Part shown: positions 27,539-38,283 of the stretch, piece after piece
How positions within the stretch are numbered: the first letter of the stretch is position 1
Layout of the letters: the number at the start of each line of letters is the position of its first letter
From: Elstera cyanobacteriorum
GTDB lineage: Bacteria; Pseudomonadota; Alphaproteobacteria; Elsterales; Elsteraceae
Length of the DNA stretch: 64,000 nt
NCBI RefSeq assembly: GCF_002251735.1
Contig: NZ_NOXS01000021.1
Coordinates: 33,720 to 97,719, forward strand
Direction: 5' to 3'
Made by a program: the position numbers and the translations under genes
The notes under the pieces: model-generated
Seen by the model: only the letters and a program-made list of their open reading frames with translations
What the model was told of the DNA's origin: nothing
Databases searched by the model: none

Positions 27539-29470
27539 ATGAGTGATTTTCGCGGTTCTATTGCGTTTGAGACGGAAGCACTAACCCAGGAAGATCGTGC
27601 GCGAATAGGCGCCAGTTTTATGAGCGTCGGGCTTGAACCCCCTCGGGTTTGGCGCGATGAGTGTGCTGCGCTGGCGCATGCCCAACGGATCATAACGGCA
27701 GAAGATCGGGCCGAACGGCAGCCCCTCGCAGACCCAGCCGGGCGCGTTATTCTTTTCGATGGGTATCTCTTTGAGCCCTCATCACTTATCGAACATTTGG
27801 GCTTTCCGCCCTATACCCCGGACTCGCAAATCGCAGCAGCGTGGCTCGACCGTTATGGGTTTGACGCGCTCCCTAAATTAAAAGGCGATTATTGCCTTGC
27901 ACTGTGGGACACACGGGCGCGACGGCTGCATATCCTCGTGGCGCCAATGGCCCAGCGCCTTGTTTATTGGCACGCCCGTCCGAAAGGCTTTTGGTTCGCA
28001 ACAACGCTGAGCGCGCTCCATCAGTTCCCCAGCGTTCCCAAAACCCTCGATCCGCTGCAACTCGCCCTGCACTTCACCGCCACGGTCGCTGATCCAGCGG
28101 ACACGCTCTACAAAAATATCCGCCTCGTTCCACCAGGAACCCATCTCACCGCCGATACGCACGGCGTGCAGGAGCGGACCTTTTGGCGGCTCGATACCCG
28201 CCGCCGCTTGACCTTGCCAACGCCCGAAGCCTATGCCGAAACAGCGCGCGATCTATTGGACCAAGCCGTCCAGCGGAGCTTGCGCAGTGCCTCCCCGCCC
28301 GGGGTTTTAATGTCAGGGGGCCTCGATAGCGCAGGGGTGGCCGCGACCGCCGCGCGCCTGCTCGACCCGGCCCCCCTTTCGACCTATACGGTGGAGCCGC
28401 CGCCAGGACGAACGATTGGCAGCCGACCGGGGTGGTATGATCGGGAACGGCCCCATGTGGAGGCCATTACCGCCCGCTACCCCAATCTGCACCCGCATTT
28501 TTGTTATGCCGCCGACCCTTCGTCACTTGAGATGGACCCAACCCCCTTTTTTGTGGCTGGGGGGCGGATGCAAATGAACGCCCATCACTTAGGGTGGTTC
28601 GATGCCGCCTATCGCGCCGTTCAAAAAAATGGGCATCGGGTGCTGCTCACAGGCCAATCCGGCAATTTGACCCTTAGCTTCAATGGCGTAAGGGGGTTGG
28701 GCGATTTTGCGCGGACAGGGCGCCTGGATAAACTGATCCAATTGCTTCCAGGGGCGGCCCGGTTTCGGCAGATAAGCGTCTGGCGGATGCTTGAAGCCGA
28801 AGTCTTACTTCCCGCGTTACCGCCGACCCTCCGGGCAGCATTGTGGCGCTGGCGGCACCCAGGGCGAGAAACGCCCACAAAATATGCCGCGATCCGCTCG
28901 GACTTCGCTCGACGGATTGGCGTAAGCGCGACTCTCAAGGCCCTGGGCGATGACGGCCTATCGCTCTACACCACCGACAGCCGAAAGCTTATCGCCCACC
29001 ATATGGAAGCACAACGCACGCGCCTGCTCGAAACCCAGCGCACCCTGAAGGCCTATTACGGCTTTGACCTGCGCGACCCGCTGGCCGACCCCGATCTGAC
29101 CGAATTTTGTCTTGCGATCCCGCGCGAGCAATATCTGCTGGGCGGCGAACACCGCAGCCTTGCCCGCCGGGTGCTCGCGGACCGGCTGCCGCCAGCCCTG
29201 ATCACCGAGCGCAAGTATGGTCAGCAAAACCCAGAATGGTTTGCCCGCCTCTCCGCTCAACGGGAGAGTTTTGCAGCGGATATCGAGCGCTTGGCCACAC
29301 ACCCCCTCGCCGCCGACATGCTCGACCTGCCGCGCTTGAAACAGTTGATCGACACTTGGCCTGCGGATGCCGAGGCGGCGCAGGCCCGGCGGTTCGACTA
29401 TGAAGTCGTGCTGGCGCGCGCCGTTCAAACCGGGCGCTTTATTCGCTGGGCGACCGGCAGCAATCAGTGA
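27539..29470 (+). CDS. asparagine-synthetase-like lasso cyclase
   Basis: A 643-residue protein with an N-terminal glutamine-amidotransferase-like domain that lacks the Cys nucleophile after Met1 (it starts MSDFRG). Its C-terminal asparagine-synthetase domain carries the ATP-pyrophosphatase loop LMSGGLDSAGVAATAA near residue 260. Lasso C proteins use this architecture to adenylate an Asp or Glu side chain and close the macrolactam. It lies 30 bases after the precursor candidate. The alternative, a true asparagine synthetase, is disfavoured by the missing Cys and by the neighbours. Confidence 0.82.
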   Translation: MSDFRGSIAFETEALTQEDRARIGASFMSVGLEPPRVWRDECAALAHAQRIITAEDRAERQPLADPAGRVILFDGYLFEPSSLIEHLGFPPYTPDSQIAAAWLDRYGFDALPKLKGDYCLALWDTRARRLHILVAPMAQRLVYWHARPKGFWFATTLSALHQFPSVPKTLDPLQLALHFTATVADPADTLYKNIRLVPPGTHLTADTHGVQERTFWRLDTRRRLTLPTPEAYAETARDLLDQAVQRSLRSASPPGVLMSGGLDSAGVAATAARLLDPAPLSTYTVEPPPGRTIGSRPGWYDRERPHVEAITARYPNLHPHFCYAADPSSLEMDPTPFFVAGGRMQMNAHHLGWFDAAYRAVQKNGHRVLLTGQSGNLTLSFNGVRGLGDFARTGRLDKLIQLLPGAARFRQISVWRMLEAEVLLPALPPTLRAALWRWRHPGRETPTKYAAIRSDFARRIGVSATLKALGDDGLSLYTTDSRKLIAHHMEAQRTRLLETQRTLKAYYGFDLRDPLADPDLTEFCLAIPREQYLLGGEHRSLARRVLADRLPPALITERKYGQQNPEWFARLSAQRESFAADIERLATHPLAADMLDLPRLKQLIDTWPADAEAAQARRFDYEVVLARAVQTGRFIRWATGSNQ

Positions 29471-30282
29471 TCGGCGGGAAGATAGCCTAAGCGGCGCATC
29501 ATTGGCCCGTGATCCGCCTCGATCTGGGCCACCTGGGCAGGGGTCAACCGGTCGCGCCAGCCCTGCACGCGCCCCTCGCCGAAAAACCTGTTCGGCCCCA
29601 CGGCCTCGACAAAGCCTTTCTCGGCCTCCTGAGCCCGCAACGTCTCCAGCGTCGTCGCGGAAACGGCGACATTTACCGCCGCCGGATCGACCGGAAACCC
29701 TAAGACCGGTAGAAGTCCCGACAGGACCGCAGCAGGATCGGCGCGCATCGACTCGTAAGAAACAACATGGACGGGAAAAGGCATCGGGGCGAGCCAGCTT
29801 TCGACGTTTTGGCTCCAACTCCCCCAAGACTCTAACAAACGCGGCTGAAGCCGATAGCGCGAGCGGCTCATAAGCTTATTCCGCGTTCCCATCATCTCAA
29901 TGGCCGCATCGATACTCCGGTCGATATGCCGCGCGAGCGAGAGGGCGACATCGCGCGGGTCGCGCACCAGATAGACCGCCCCCAGTGTAAATTCCCACGG
30001 TCCGCACATCGCATGGGTTTTAAGATAGGCAGGCTCGGCGTGGTCCTGCGCCCATTTCTTTAGGGCTGAAGGCCACCATGCCAAAATTTCGGCATCCGTT
30101 AAGTCAGAAGCAGCAAGGCCGATCTGCTCATCGAACTGGGTTCGGCTGTTAATCGACCAGCCATCTTCTGCCATGTCGTTAATATCAACAACCGCTTTGC
30201 CCCGACGATAGGATTGCAGCAACAAGCGCAGCCACGTATTGCCAGATTTTGGGTAAGAGGCGAGCCAATAAATCCCGCTCAT
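29464..30282 (-). CDS. sulfotransferase-domain protein
   Basis: A 272-residue protein with the PAPS 5'-phosphosulfate loop YPKSGNTWLRLLL at the N-terminus and the 3'-phosphate segment YLVRDPRDVALSLARH near residue 110. A C-terminal RVQGWRDRLTPAQVAQIEA is typical of sulfotransferase family 1. It overlaps the ends of both neighbours and is coupled to the upstream kinase gene. It may sulfate the peptide product, but the substrate is unproven. Confidence 0.82.
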   Translation of the reverse strand: MSGIYWLASYPKSGNTWLRLLLQSYRRGKAVVDINDMAEDGWSINSRTQFDEQIGLAASDLTDAEILAWWPSALKKWAQDHAEPAYLKTHAMCGPWEFTLGAVYLVRDPRDVALSLARHIDRSIDAAIEMMGTRNKLMSRSRYRLQPRLLESWGSWSQNVESWLAPMPFPVHVVSYESMRADPAAVLSGLLPVLGFPVDPAAVNVAVSATTLETLRAQEAEKGFVEAVGPNRFFGEGRVQGWRDRLTPAQVAQIEADHGPMMRRLGYLPADH

Positions 30283-31193
30283 CCGCGCGGCATCTCCGCA
30301 AGCGCGCGAACCCGGTCGACCAATTCGGGAAGATCGGCAAAATTATCGCTGCGCGCCACCTCGGCCACGGGGGCCCGTTCCACCAGTCGTGCCAAGCCTT
30401 GTAGTATCAGCGCCTGCTGCCCCATCGCCAACCCTAGCCGCCAACGGTGGATAATATCGAAGCGCCGCAGGGCCGCGAGCCCGCGCAAGACCCGCGTTTC
30501 CCGCTGATCGGGGGAAAGCTCGGTCCGCAGCAAAACAATCTGTGCGGGCGGCAAAGGGGCGGTCTGGAACAAGGGGGCGGGGATCGGCAGATGAACCTTT
30601 TCGAGTTCCATCCGGCTGCGCTCCAGCCCATTGGTCGGGATTTGGAGTTGGCTGGCCGTATCCTTCCAAAGCTTGACGCGCGGAAAAGCGGGATAGACCA
30701 GCACCCCTTGCGGCTCGGTAACGGTCACCGCACAAAGATCATCACTAAGCAACCGATAGCCGCGCGCCGAAAACGCCGCCGCCAAGGTCGATTTCCCGGC
30801 CCCTGAAATACCGGAGATTAATAAGGCCTGCCCGCCGATATCGATCGCGCTGGCATGAAGGGGCAGCACCCCGCGCTGAAAACAGAGCGCCGCAAACACG
30901 GTTCCCAACAAAAACACGCGAATGTCGGGCGCATCGAGCGGTAAGGACGGATCGACGATAATGCGCTGCCCCGCCTCCACCCAATAATCGGCAACGGCGG
31001 GGATCGAAACCCGCACGCCCGATGGGCCAATCTGGACCGCCGGGCTGAAGCTGGTTAGGTCGGGGGTCACGGGCGGAACAGGCCCGATCTCAATCGTCAC
31101 ATCGGCATCCCGCCCGTCGCCCTGCCACGGCAAAAGATCGGGAATCGGCAACTCACTGCGAATACGCCACCCAAAAATAGAATAATCGTTCAT
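30279..31193 (-). CDS. HPr kinase-like protein, lasso peptide kinase candidate
   Basis: A 304-residue protein with the HPrK/P C-terminal fold: LPLHASAIDIGGQALLISG, Walker A GISGAGKSTLAAAF and LLSDDLCAV. Standalone homologues in lasso clusters phosphorylate the C-terminal Ser of the precursor, as in paeninodin biosynthesis. The precursor candidate here ends in Ser. No HPr or PTS gene is near. It is followed by the sulfotransferase gene with a 4-base overlap. Confidence 0.8.
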   Translation of the reverse strand: MNDYSIFGWRIRSELPIPDLLPWQGDGRDADVTIEIGPVPPVTPDLTSFSPAVQIGPSGVRVSIPAVADYWVEAGQRIIVDPSLPLDAPDIRVFLLGTVFAALCFQRGVLPLHASAIDIGGQALLISGISGAGKSTLAAAFSARGYRLLSDDLCAVTVTEPQGVLVYPAFPRVKLWKDTASQLQIPTNGLERSRMELEKVHLPIPAPLFQTAPLPPAQIVLLRTELSPDQRETRVLRGLAALRRFDIIHRWRLGLAMGQQALILQGLARLVERAPVAEVARSDNFADLPELVDRVRALAEMPRG

Positions 31194-31329
31194 ACGTCCC
31201 GACCGGCCCTGATCTTGATCCTGATTGGATGAGAGGAAAATTCTGGGATTGACCCTATCACGCTATTCGCTCTTAAACACGCTATGATCGGGGTAATAAT
31301 ACGGGAAACGAAAGGCAGGGCTGGGAATT

Positions 31330-31611
31330 ATGGTCGCAAAAAATACGGTGATAGTGCGGAATGACGCGATCCTAAGTGCTGCCGTCGGAGGAGAAACCGT
31401 GCTGATGAGCGCCGAACAGGGGCAGTATTACGCCCTGACGGCAACGAGCCACGATATTTGGGATCGGCTGAAAACGCCCGTCCGCGTCGCCGACCTTTGC
31501 GCAGCCTTGGCCGAAGCCTATGGCGTACCGCTCGAGACGGTGGAAACCGATACGCTGGCGTTCCTCGAGTATCTCGAATCCCAAGCCATGATTAAGACGG
31601 TCCAGGCCTAG
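31330..31611 (+). CDS. second PqqD-like RiPP recognition element
   Basis: A 93-residue PqqD-family protein (AAVGGETVLMSAEQGQYYALTATSHDIWDRLKTPVRVADLCAAL) similar in layout to the protein at 23971. No B2 gene follows it. Instead it heads a plus-strand run with a 2OG oxygenase, a sulfotransferase-like protein and a methyltransferase. It may recruit tailoring enzymes to the leader, or it may serve a second precursor not found here. Confidence 0.8.
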   Translation: MVAKNTVIVRNDAILSAAVGGETVLMSAEQGQYYALTATSHDIWDRLKTPVRVADLCAALAEAYGVPLETVETDTLAFLEYLESQAMIKTVQA

Positions 31612-31621
31612 GGGCCGCCCT

Positions 31622-32416
31622 ATGACCTCGGTTCTTCACTCCGTCACCCCTGCCGATATTCGGCTAACCCCCTTTCCCCATATCGTTATCGATAACGCGC
31701 TGCCGCCCGACCTCTACACCCAGATCGCCGCCGCTTACCCAACCCTCGACCAGATCATGCCGCCCCGCAGCGGCGATCAGCCGTATCTCAGCAATAGCCG
31801 CTATACGCTATCGGCCTGGATAACCGCCCTTCTGGATGATCTCGCCCCCGCCTGGAAGGCGTTCATCGCGCGGCACAGTAGCCCGGCGTTTTTTGAGGAG
31901 GTGGTGAGCCTGTTCGACGGGCATTGGCCGCAGGCTCTGCTCCATCACCTCGGCGGCAGTTTGCGCGGCCATCGGATGGGCCTGCTACAGCCGTCCAGCG
32001 ACGACCCGCCCCGCCTGTCCCTCGATGCCCGGGCGGAGATCAACACGCCGGTCTATGGCGCGGCATCGGTGTCGCGCGGCCCGCACCTCGATACGCCGAA
32101 CCGGCTGTTCACCGGCCTGCTGTATTTCCGCGCCGAGGAGGATGATTCCACTGGCGGCGAGTTGCACCTGTATCGTTGGAAAAACGGCCCCATCGCCGGG
32201 TTCGACACGTTTCAACTGCCGGAGGATAGCGTGGAGGTTGCGGTTACCCTGCCCTATCGCGCCAACCGCCTCGTGCTTTTCCCTCAGCAAATCGGCGCGC
32301 TGCATGGCGTCGGCCTGCGTCCCCCCACCCCTCACGTCCGCCGCTATGTGTTTCTGACGGCGGAACTGGCGGAACCCTGGCTGACGCTCCCGACGGACGA
32401 GGACAGGGCGCGATGA
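31622..32416 (+). CDS. 2-oxoglutarate/Fe(II)-dependent oxygenase-like protein
   Basis: A 264-residue protein with the iron-binding pattern HLD in SRGPHLDTPNRLFTGLLYF, a distal His in GALHGVGLRPP and a downstream Arg (HVRRYVFL) for 2-oxoglutarate. The core strand order TGGELHLYRW fits the double-stranded beta-helix fold of the family. It starts 10 bases after the RRE gene and overlaps the next gene by 4 bases. Hydroxylation of the peptide is a reasonable guess. Confidence 0.75.
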   Translation: MTSVLHSVTPADIRLTPFPHIVIDNALPPDLYTQIAAAYPTLDQIMPPRSGDQPYLSNSRYTLSAWITALLDDLAPAWKAFIARHSSPAFFEEVVSLFDGHWPQALLHHLGGSLRGHRMGLLQPSSDDPPRLSLDARAEINTPVYGAASVSRGPHLDTPNRLFTGLLYFRAEEDDSTGGELHLYRWKNGPIAGFDTFQLPEDSVEVAVTLPYRANRLVLFPQQIGALHGVGLRPPTPHVRRYVFLTAELAEPWLTLPTDEDRAR

Positions 32417-33057
32417 AACTGCTGGTTCACGGCATGCAGTCGAGCGGCGCCACCGCCTTTACCCTCTTTCTCGCCCAGCGACCCGATTGCGTCGCCCTTG
32501 TCGATATCGCCAACCGCTTCCCGGCCCCCGCTGTCTCGCCAAGTCTCGACATGGTGGCGAAAACCGTCATCACCACGGCCTTCCCATTGGCGGTTCACCA
32601 GCAGCGCTTTCAGCCGGATAAAACCATCCTGCTGCTGCGCGACCCGCGCGATAATTACGTTAGCCTCGCAACAAAGCATTACCGCGACGATTCCGGCACG
32701 ATGGCAGAAAAATTCGTCCTGCTCGATCAGGCATTTCTGGCGCGGTCGGCGGTCGATGCGGTGATCTATTACGAGGATTTCGTTGCGCGGTCGCCCGATG
32801 TTCTGCGCACGGTCGCTGGTCTCGGCTGGCCGGTGAGCGAGGATTATTATACCTATCACCGCCGCCACGAGGCGATCTTGGCAGATCTTTGGACGCATCT
32901 GCCCCAGCTTTTTACCGAGATGGACCTTGTGTTCGGCAATGTGCAGGGCCGGGAGGTGACGGATCGCAAACAGCGCAAAGCCTGGGATGCGGCGGTCGAA
33001 GCCCAGCTCGAACGTCTCTGCCCGCACCTGCTGGCCCATTACCGCGCCCGATCGTGA
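32413..33057 (+). CDS. sulfotransferase-like P-loop protein
   Basis: A 214-residue protein with an N-terminal loop KLLVHGMQSSGATAFTLFL and an RDPRD motif (ILLLRDPRDNYVSLATKHY) as in sulfotransferases. The first loop departs from the usual PKSGT form, so activity is less certain than for the 29464 gene. It overlaps the oxygenase gene (ATGA) and the methyltransferase gene (GTGA), forming a tightly coupled run. Confidence 0.68.
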   Translation: MKLLVHGMQSSGATAFTLFLAQRPDCVALVDIANRFPAPAVSPSLDMVAKTVITTAFPLAVHQQRFQPDKTILLLRDPRDNYVSLATKHYRDDSGTMAEKFVLLDQAFLARSAVDAVIYYEDFVARSPDVLRTVAGLGWPVSEDYYTYHRRHEAILADLWTHLPQLFTEMDLVFGNVQGREVTDRKQRKAWDAAVEAQLERLCPHLLAHYRARS

Positions 33058-33788
33058 CCCACCGTCTGCGCGCGTGGCTGAAACGCACCCCGCTCTTTCC
33101 CGTCTTGCGCCTGCTCAACGATCTCCGGGTCGGTGGGGATGCCCGGCAGATCGCGCTCTTAACCCTGCTGCGCCCACGCGGACTATTCCAGCCCTCCGGT
33201 ACCACTCAGGCCAATCGCTACCCTGATATTTTTGCACAGGTCAAAGCCCAGTTGGGCGATCAGCCCGGCCTGCGCCTTCTGTCCTTCGGCTGTTCGACCG
33301 GCGAGGAGGTTTTTACCCTCGCCGATCTGTTCCCCACGGCCAGTATTCGGGGCATCGATATTGCCGCCGCCCGCATCCGGGCCTGCCGGGTGCGCTGGCG
33401 ACGGGCAGGAAGCCCCTCGCGCCTTGAGTTTATCCGCGCGGGATCGACCGAGCAGGAGGCCAGTGGATGCTATGATGCGGTGTTCGCGATGGCGGTCTTC
33501 CGTCACGGGTCGCTCGGCAGCGCCCCGCCCGTCTGCCAGCCTTTGTTCGATCCTGTCGCCGCCGAGCGGGCCTTGATAGACCTCGCCCGCCTGCTGAAGC
33601 CGGGCGGTCTTCTCGCCCTCCGCCACGCCAATCTCCGCTTCAGCGATCTTAGCATCGCGGCGGCGTTTGAACCGGTCTATCTCTGCCCGCCGCTGCCCAA
33701 AATCGTAACGCCGATCTATGGGGTGGATGGACGGCTGCGGCCCGGCCTGACGGGGGACGATGGGCTCTATCGCAAGAAGCGGGTTTAA
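33054..33788 (+). CDS. class I methyltransferase-like protein
   Basis: A 244-residue protein starting at GTG 33054 inside the previous stop (GTGA). The SAM loop is seen as LRLLSFGCSTGEEVFTLADLFP, followed by IRGIDIAAARI and LARLLKPGGLLAL. The CSTGEE form resembles CheR-like and related methyltransferases. A longer upstream frame overlaps the sulfotransferase gene and is not supported. Its stop overlaps the converging exporter gene. Confidence 0.75.
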   Translation: MTHRLRAWLKRTPLFPVLRLLNDLRVGGDARQIALLTLLRPRGLFQPSGTTQANRYPDIFAQVKAQLGDQPGLRLLSFGCSTGEEVFTLADLFPTASIRGIDIAAARIRACRVRWRRAGSPSRLEFIRAGSTEQEASGCYDAVFAMAVFRHGSLGSAPPVCQPLFDPVAAERALIDLARLLKPGGLLALRHANLRFSDLSIAAAFEPVYLCPPLPKIVTPIYGVDGRLRPGLTGDDGLYRKKRV

Positions 33789-35515
33789 AGAGGCCCGACT
33801 CGGGCCGGTTCCTCGCTGGGGATCGTCAAATCGATCCGATGCTCCGCCAAGGCGATGCTGGCGGAGCGATGGGCGATGACCAACACCGTCATCTGACCGC
33901 TTAGGGCCTGAAGGGCTTCTAAAATCTGAGCTTCGGCGGCATTGTCGAGGGCGCTGGTAGCCTCGTCGAGGACCAGCAAGTCCGGGTCTTGCAGAAGCGC
34001 CCGCGCCAGAACGATGCGCTGCCGTTCGCCGCCGGATAGCCGCGCCCCGCGCTCGCCAACCAGCGTCTCCAACCCATTCGGCAGACGGCGGATAAAACCC
34101 GCCGCCGCACGGTCCAACGCCGCCCACAAAGCCGCCTCGTCGGCGTCGGGCCGCGCTAACAATAAATTGGCGCGGATCGTGTCGTGGAACAGAAAAGGGT
34201 CTTGCGGCACATAGGCCACCCGCCGCCGCCAGGCAATGCGCGCCCCGCCACTGAGCGGCCTCCCATCGATGAAAACCGCCCCCTCCGTTGCTTCAGTCAA
34301 CCCCATCACAATATCAGCCAGCGTGGACTTACCGGCGCCGGACGGGCCCGTCAGGGCGGTGATCCGCCGGGCGGGAATCTCCGCCGTCAGACCCCGGATC
34401 GCCCACGGGGCCGAGGGGCTATACTGGTATCCGACCCCGACCAGCCGAAGGGCCGTGCGTAGAACCGGTGCGGTCTCAATCGGCGGCTCCGCCTCGGCCC
34501 TATAGGTGCGGATCTGATCGCGAACGGCTTCATAGAACGGCAGAACGCGCACAATCTGCCGCCAATGGTCTTGCAAACGCAGCGCCATTTGGGCCAGCCG
34601 CCCAAAAATCAGCAGCAGCGTGAGTACATCGGCAACGGCCAACCCCATCGCCTCCACCCCCGCCCACACGGCCCCGGCGGCAATCGCCGTGGCGAGCAAG
34701 GTTTGCACGCGCCCAGCCCGGGCAAAGGCCCGCGCTTGGTCAATCTGCGCCCGGCGCAGCGTTTCAACCTGGGCAAAAAAAGCGACGGCGCGCAACCGCT
34801 CCGCGCCCAAAACTTTCAAAATCCGCAACCCGGCTAACTCGTCGGCCACCTCGGCACTTAGGGCGCGGTTGCTGGCGGCGAACCGGGTGGAGAGCGCATA
34901 GGCGCGGCGGTTCAGTGGCATCAGCACGGCAACCCCGCCCAGGCCAACGGCCAGCGCAAGGGCGGTAAACAGCGGGGAAAACATTACCGCGACCGCCAGC
35001 AGCACCGGAACCTGGACCGCCGACGCAAAGGCCCGCAACAGTTGATCGACGGCCCAGCCCGCTTGCGACACTTCCGCTGTCAGACTATGGGCTACCGCCG
35101 CCGGACGCAGACCGCGCGCCGCCGCCCAGCCCATCGCCATCACAGCGTCATAGAGGCGGCGCCGCAACGAGTCGCCATAGTCGATCACGAGGCGCAACAC
35201 CGCGAGGCTATGGGCATAGACCAAGCCTGCTAGGACGAGGGCTACGGCAAGATAGATCGCCAGCGCCCCCGATAGGCCAAGCGCCTGCCCCGCCGCTGCC
35301 AGGAAAGGGAGTTTGGGCGGCGCGCCGGTAAGGCCGAGCAGCGTTAAGATCGGGTGCAGCAGCAGCAGGCTACCGCCCTGCACTAGCGCAAGCAGGCTGG
35401 CCAGCACGGCAATCCCCCAAAAACGCGGGCCGCTGACCACCAAAACATCGCGGATAAGATCGCCAACAACCCGCAGCCCCGCCGATGGGCTGGCCGGGCG
35501 AGAAGTCTCGGTCAT
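33785..35515 (-). CDS. ABC exporter (fused permease-ATPase)
   Basis: A 576-residue half-transporter with about six membrane helices in the first 320 residues. The ATPase domain has Walker A TGPSGAGKSTLAD, the signature LSGGERQRIVLARALL and Walker B LLVLDEATSALD. I chose ATG 35515 (MTETSRP) with an AGGG site; the frame upstream runs into CRISPR array 1. In lasso loci a D gene of this type exports the product and gives self-immunity. A lipid or other substrate cannot be excluded. Confidence 0.83.
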   Translation of the reverse strand: MTETSRPASPSAGLRVVGDLIRDVLVVSGPRFWGIAVLASLLALVQGGSLLLLHPILTLLGLTGAPPKLPFLAAAGQALGLSGALAIYLAVALVLAGLVYAHSLAVLRLVIDYGDSLRRRLYDAVMAMGWAAARGLRPAAVAHSLTAEVSQAGWAVDQLLRAFASAVQVPVLLAVAVMFSPLFTALALAVGLGGVAVLMPLNRRAYALSTRFAASNRALSAEVADELAGLRILKVLGAERLRAVAFFAQVETLRRAQIDQARAFARAGRVQTLLATAIAAGAVWAGVEAMGLAVADVLTLLLIFGRLAQMALRLQDHWRQIVRVLPFYEAVRDQIRTYRAEAEPPIETAPVLRTALRLVGVGYQYSPSAPWAIRGLTAEIPARRITALTGPSGAGKSTLADIVMGLTEATEGAVFIDGRPLSGGARIAWRRRVAYVPQDPFLFHDTIRANLLLARPDADEAALWAALDRAAAGFIRRLPNGLETLVGERGARLSGGERQRIVLARALLQDPDLLVLDEATSALDNAAEAQILEALQALSGQMTVLVIAHRSASIALAEHRIDLTIPSEEPARVGPL

Positions 35516-35629
35516 TCTGCATCCCTTTCGGGCGCTATCTTTCGGGATTGCAGAACGGCTGGCAACGACAAACCCACCTGCCCGCGCGGTGGGCGCGCGG
35601 TAGATGTCGGGGCGACCCTCATCGAGGTC

Positions 35630-36268
35630 TAGGTCATCCCCGCAGGTGCGGGGAACACGCCTCCTGCCACGGCCCGTCCAGCCCCGCCCGCGGTTCATCC
35701 CCGCAGGTGCGGGGAACGCTTGACCATGATATTGAAGTCGAGTTCGGCAGCCGGTTCATCCCCGCAGGTGCGGGGAACACTCAACCTTCGTCACCTCCGG
35801 CGGCGGTTCGACCGGTTCATCCCCGCAGGTGCGGGGAACACGCCCTGGGGCAGCGCGGCGGGAATTTCATCAGCGGTTCATCCCCGCAGGTGCGGGGAAC
35901 ACTCGCCTTGTAACCGCGCAATCGTAACCCCAAACGGTTCATCCCCGCAGGTGCGGGGAACACGTGGTCGGGAAAACAATCGGCACATCGCCGTCCGGTT
36001 CATCCCCGCACGTGCGGGGAACACTCGCTTTCAATCCGAACCGATAAGCAAGTCTTCGGTTCATCCCCGCAGGTGCGGGGAACACCGCCTTGCTGTAAGT
36101 CGAGCCGATCTGTTCTTCGGTTCATCCCCGCAGGTGCGGGGAACACCCGGATTCGCGTAGGTCCGAAAGCTGCGGGCGCGGTTCATCCCCGCAGGTGCGG
36201 GGAACACCTTTTTATCGCGCCGGGCACGAGCTAATTTTGCGGTTCATCCCCGCAGGTGCGGGGAACAC
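35630..36268 (-). CRISPR. type I-E CRISPR array 1 (11 repeats, 10 spacers)
   Basis: Eleven 29-base repeats start at 35630, 35691, 35752, 35813, 35874, 35935, 35996, 36057, 36118, 36179 and 36240 with a constant 61-base period, giving 32-base spacers. On the transcribed minus strand the repeat begins GTGTTCCCCGC, then loop ACCT, then GCGGGGATGAACCG. The leader lies at the high-coordinate end. The distal repeat (35630) is degenerate at its 3' end. Point variants occur in the repeats at 35691 and 35996. Confidence 0.98.
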
Positions 36269-37581
<1,313 letters not shown>

Positions 37582-37585
<4 letters not shown>

Positions 37586-38283
37586 CCCCGCCGAATCAGC
37601 ATCAATCCGCAGCCGAAGGCGCGCGAGCGCCCGAAGCCCTGGAGAAGTTTGCCGACAAAGGCAGCGGGATCGGTGACCGTTAGGCTACCGTCCACATCGA
37701 CGGCCAGGAAATCCATTGGGGCCGCCCCGTCGCGCGGCAGACGCACCCAATCGTCCGCCAACACGGTCAGTAGCGGGTCGCGCTGCAGAGTAAAGCCGCT
37801 TTTCGCGCCTTGCTTTGCCAGCCAGTCCCCCAGGACCGTCGGGATCACCGTGGCGCGCCGATAGCGGCGTTCTTCTGGCGTAAGGGCGGCAAGGGCCGTT
37901 TGAACAGGATTATAGCGCACCCCGCGCGCCGACCCCGCCGCTCCCGGTCGGCTAGCGGCTGGCACGACGCGCAAGCGAAAGCGCAAACGGTCCCCCACCG
38001 CCAGGGTGGGTTCGAAAGGTTTGCTGTCGATCTCGAACAGCCCGAACGGGTCAAGCGGCGGGCGGGCTGAGAGTGTAAAAATACATTCCCCCTGCCGGGG
38101 GTCGGTATCCCGTCGCCACAAAAAATCCCGCGCCCGGTCCGGGCCATCGGCGAACAGCGACCAGACCCAGTGATGGCCCGACCGGGCCCGATCCTCGGCC
38201 GATTTTGGCATGATCACGGGCAGAAGGGCCGCGACCGCCGGGGCTTGGCGCAGGCGAATGCGTGAGAAGATCCATCCCGTCAC
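37582..38283 (-). CDS. cas6e: CRISPR pre-crRNA endonuclease Cas6e (Cse3)
   Basis: A 233-residue RAMP protein. The N-terminal ferredoxin-like part carries a His pair near residue 37 (SGHHWVWSLF) at the position of the catalytic His. The C-terminus has the glycine-rich loop LLQGFGRSRAFGCGLMLIRR typical of Cas6e. It cuts the repeat hairpin and stays in Cascade. It overlaps cas5e and cas1 by 4 bases each. Confidence 0.95.

Noticed and set aside
27094..27693. A 199-residue minus-strand frame over the precursor and its upstream region
   Set aside because: It crosses the start of the cyclase gene and the AT-rich intergenic region, has a poly-Ile stretch and no family; the plus-strand reading explains the region better.
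30279..31193. True HPr kinase/phosphorylase of a PTS
   Set aside because: No HPr, EI or EIIA gene is nearby, and the context is that of a RiPP locus, where kinases of this kind act on the peptide.
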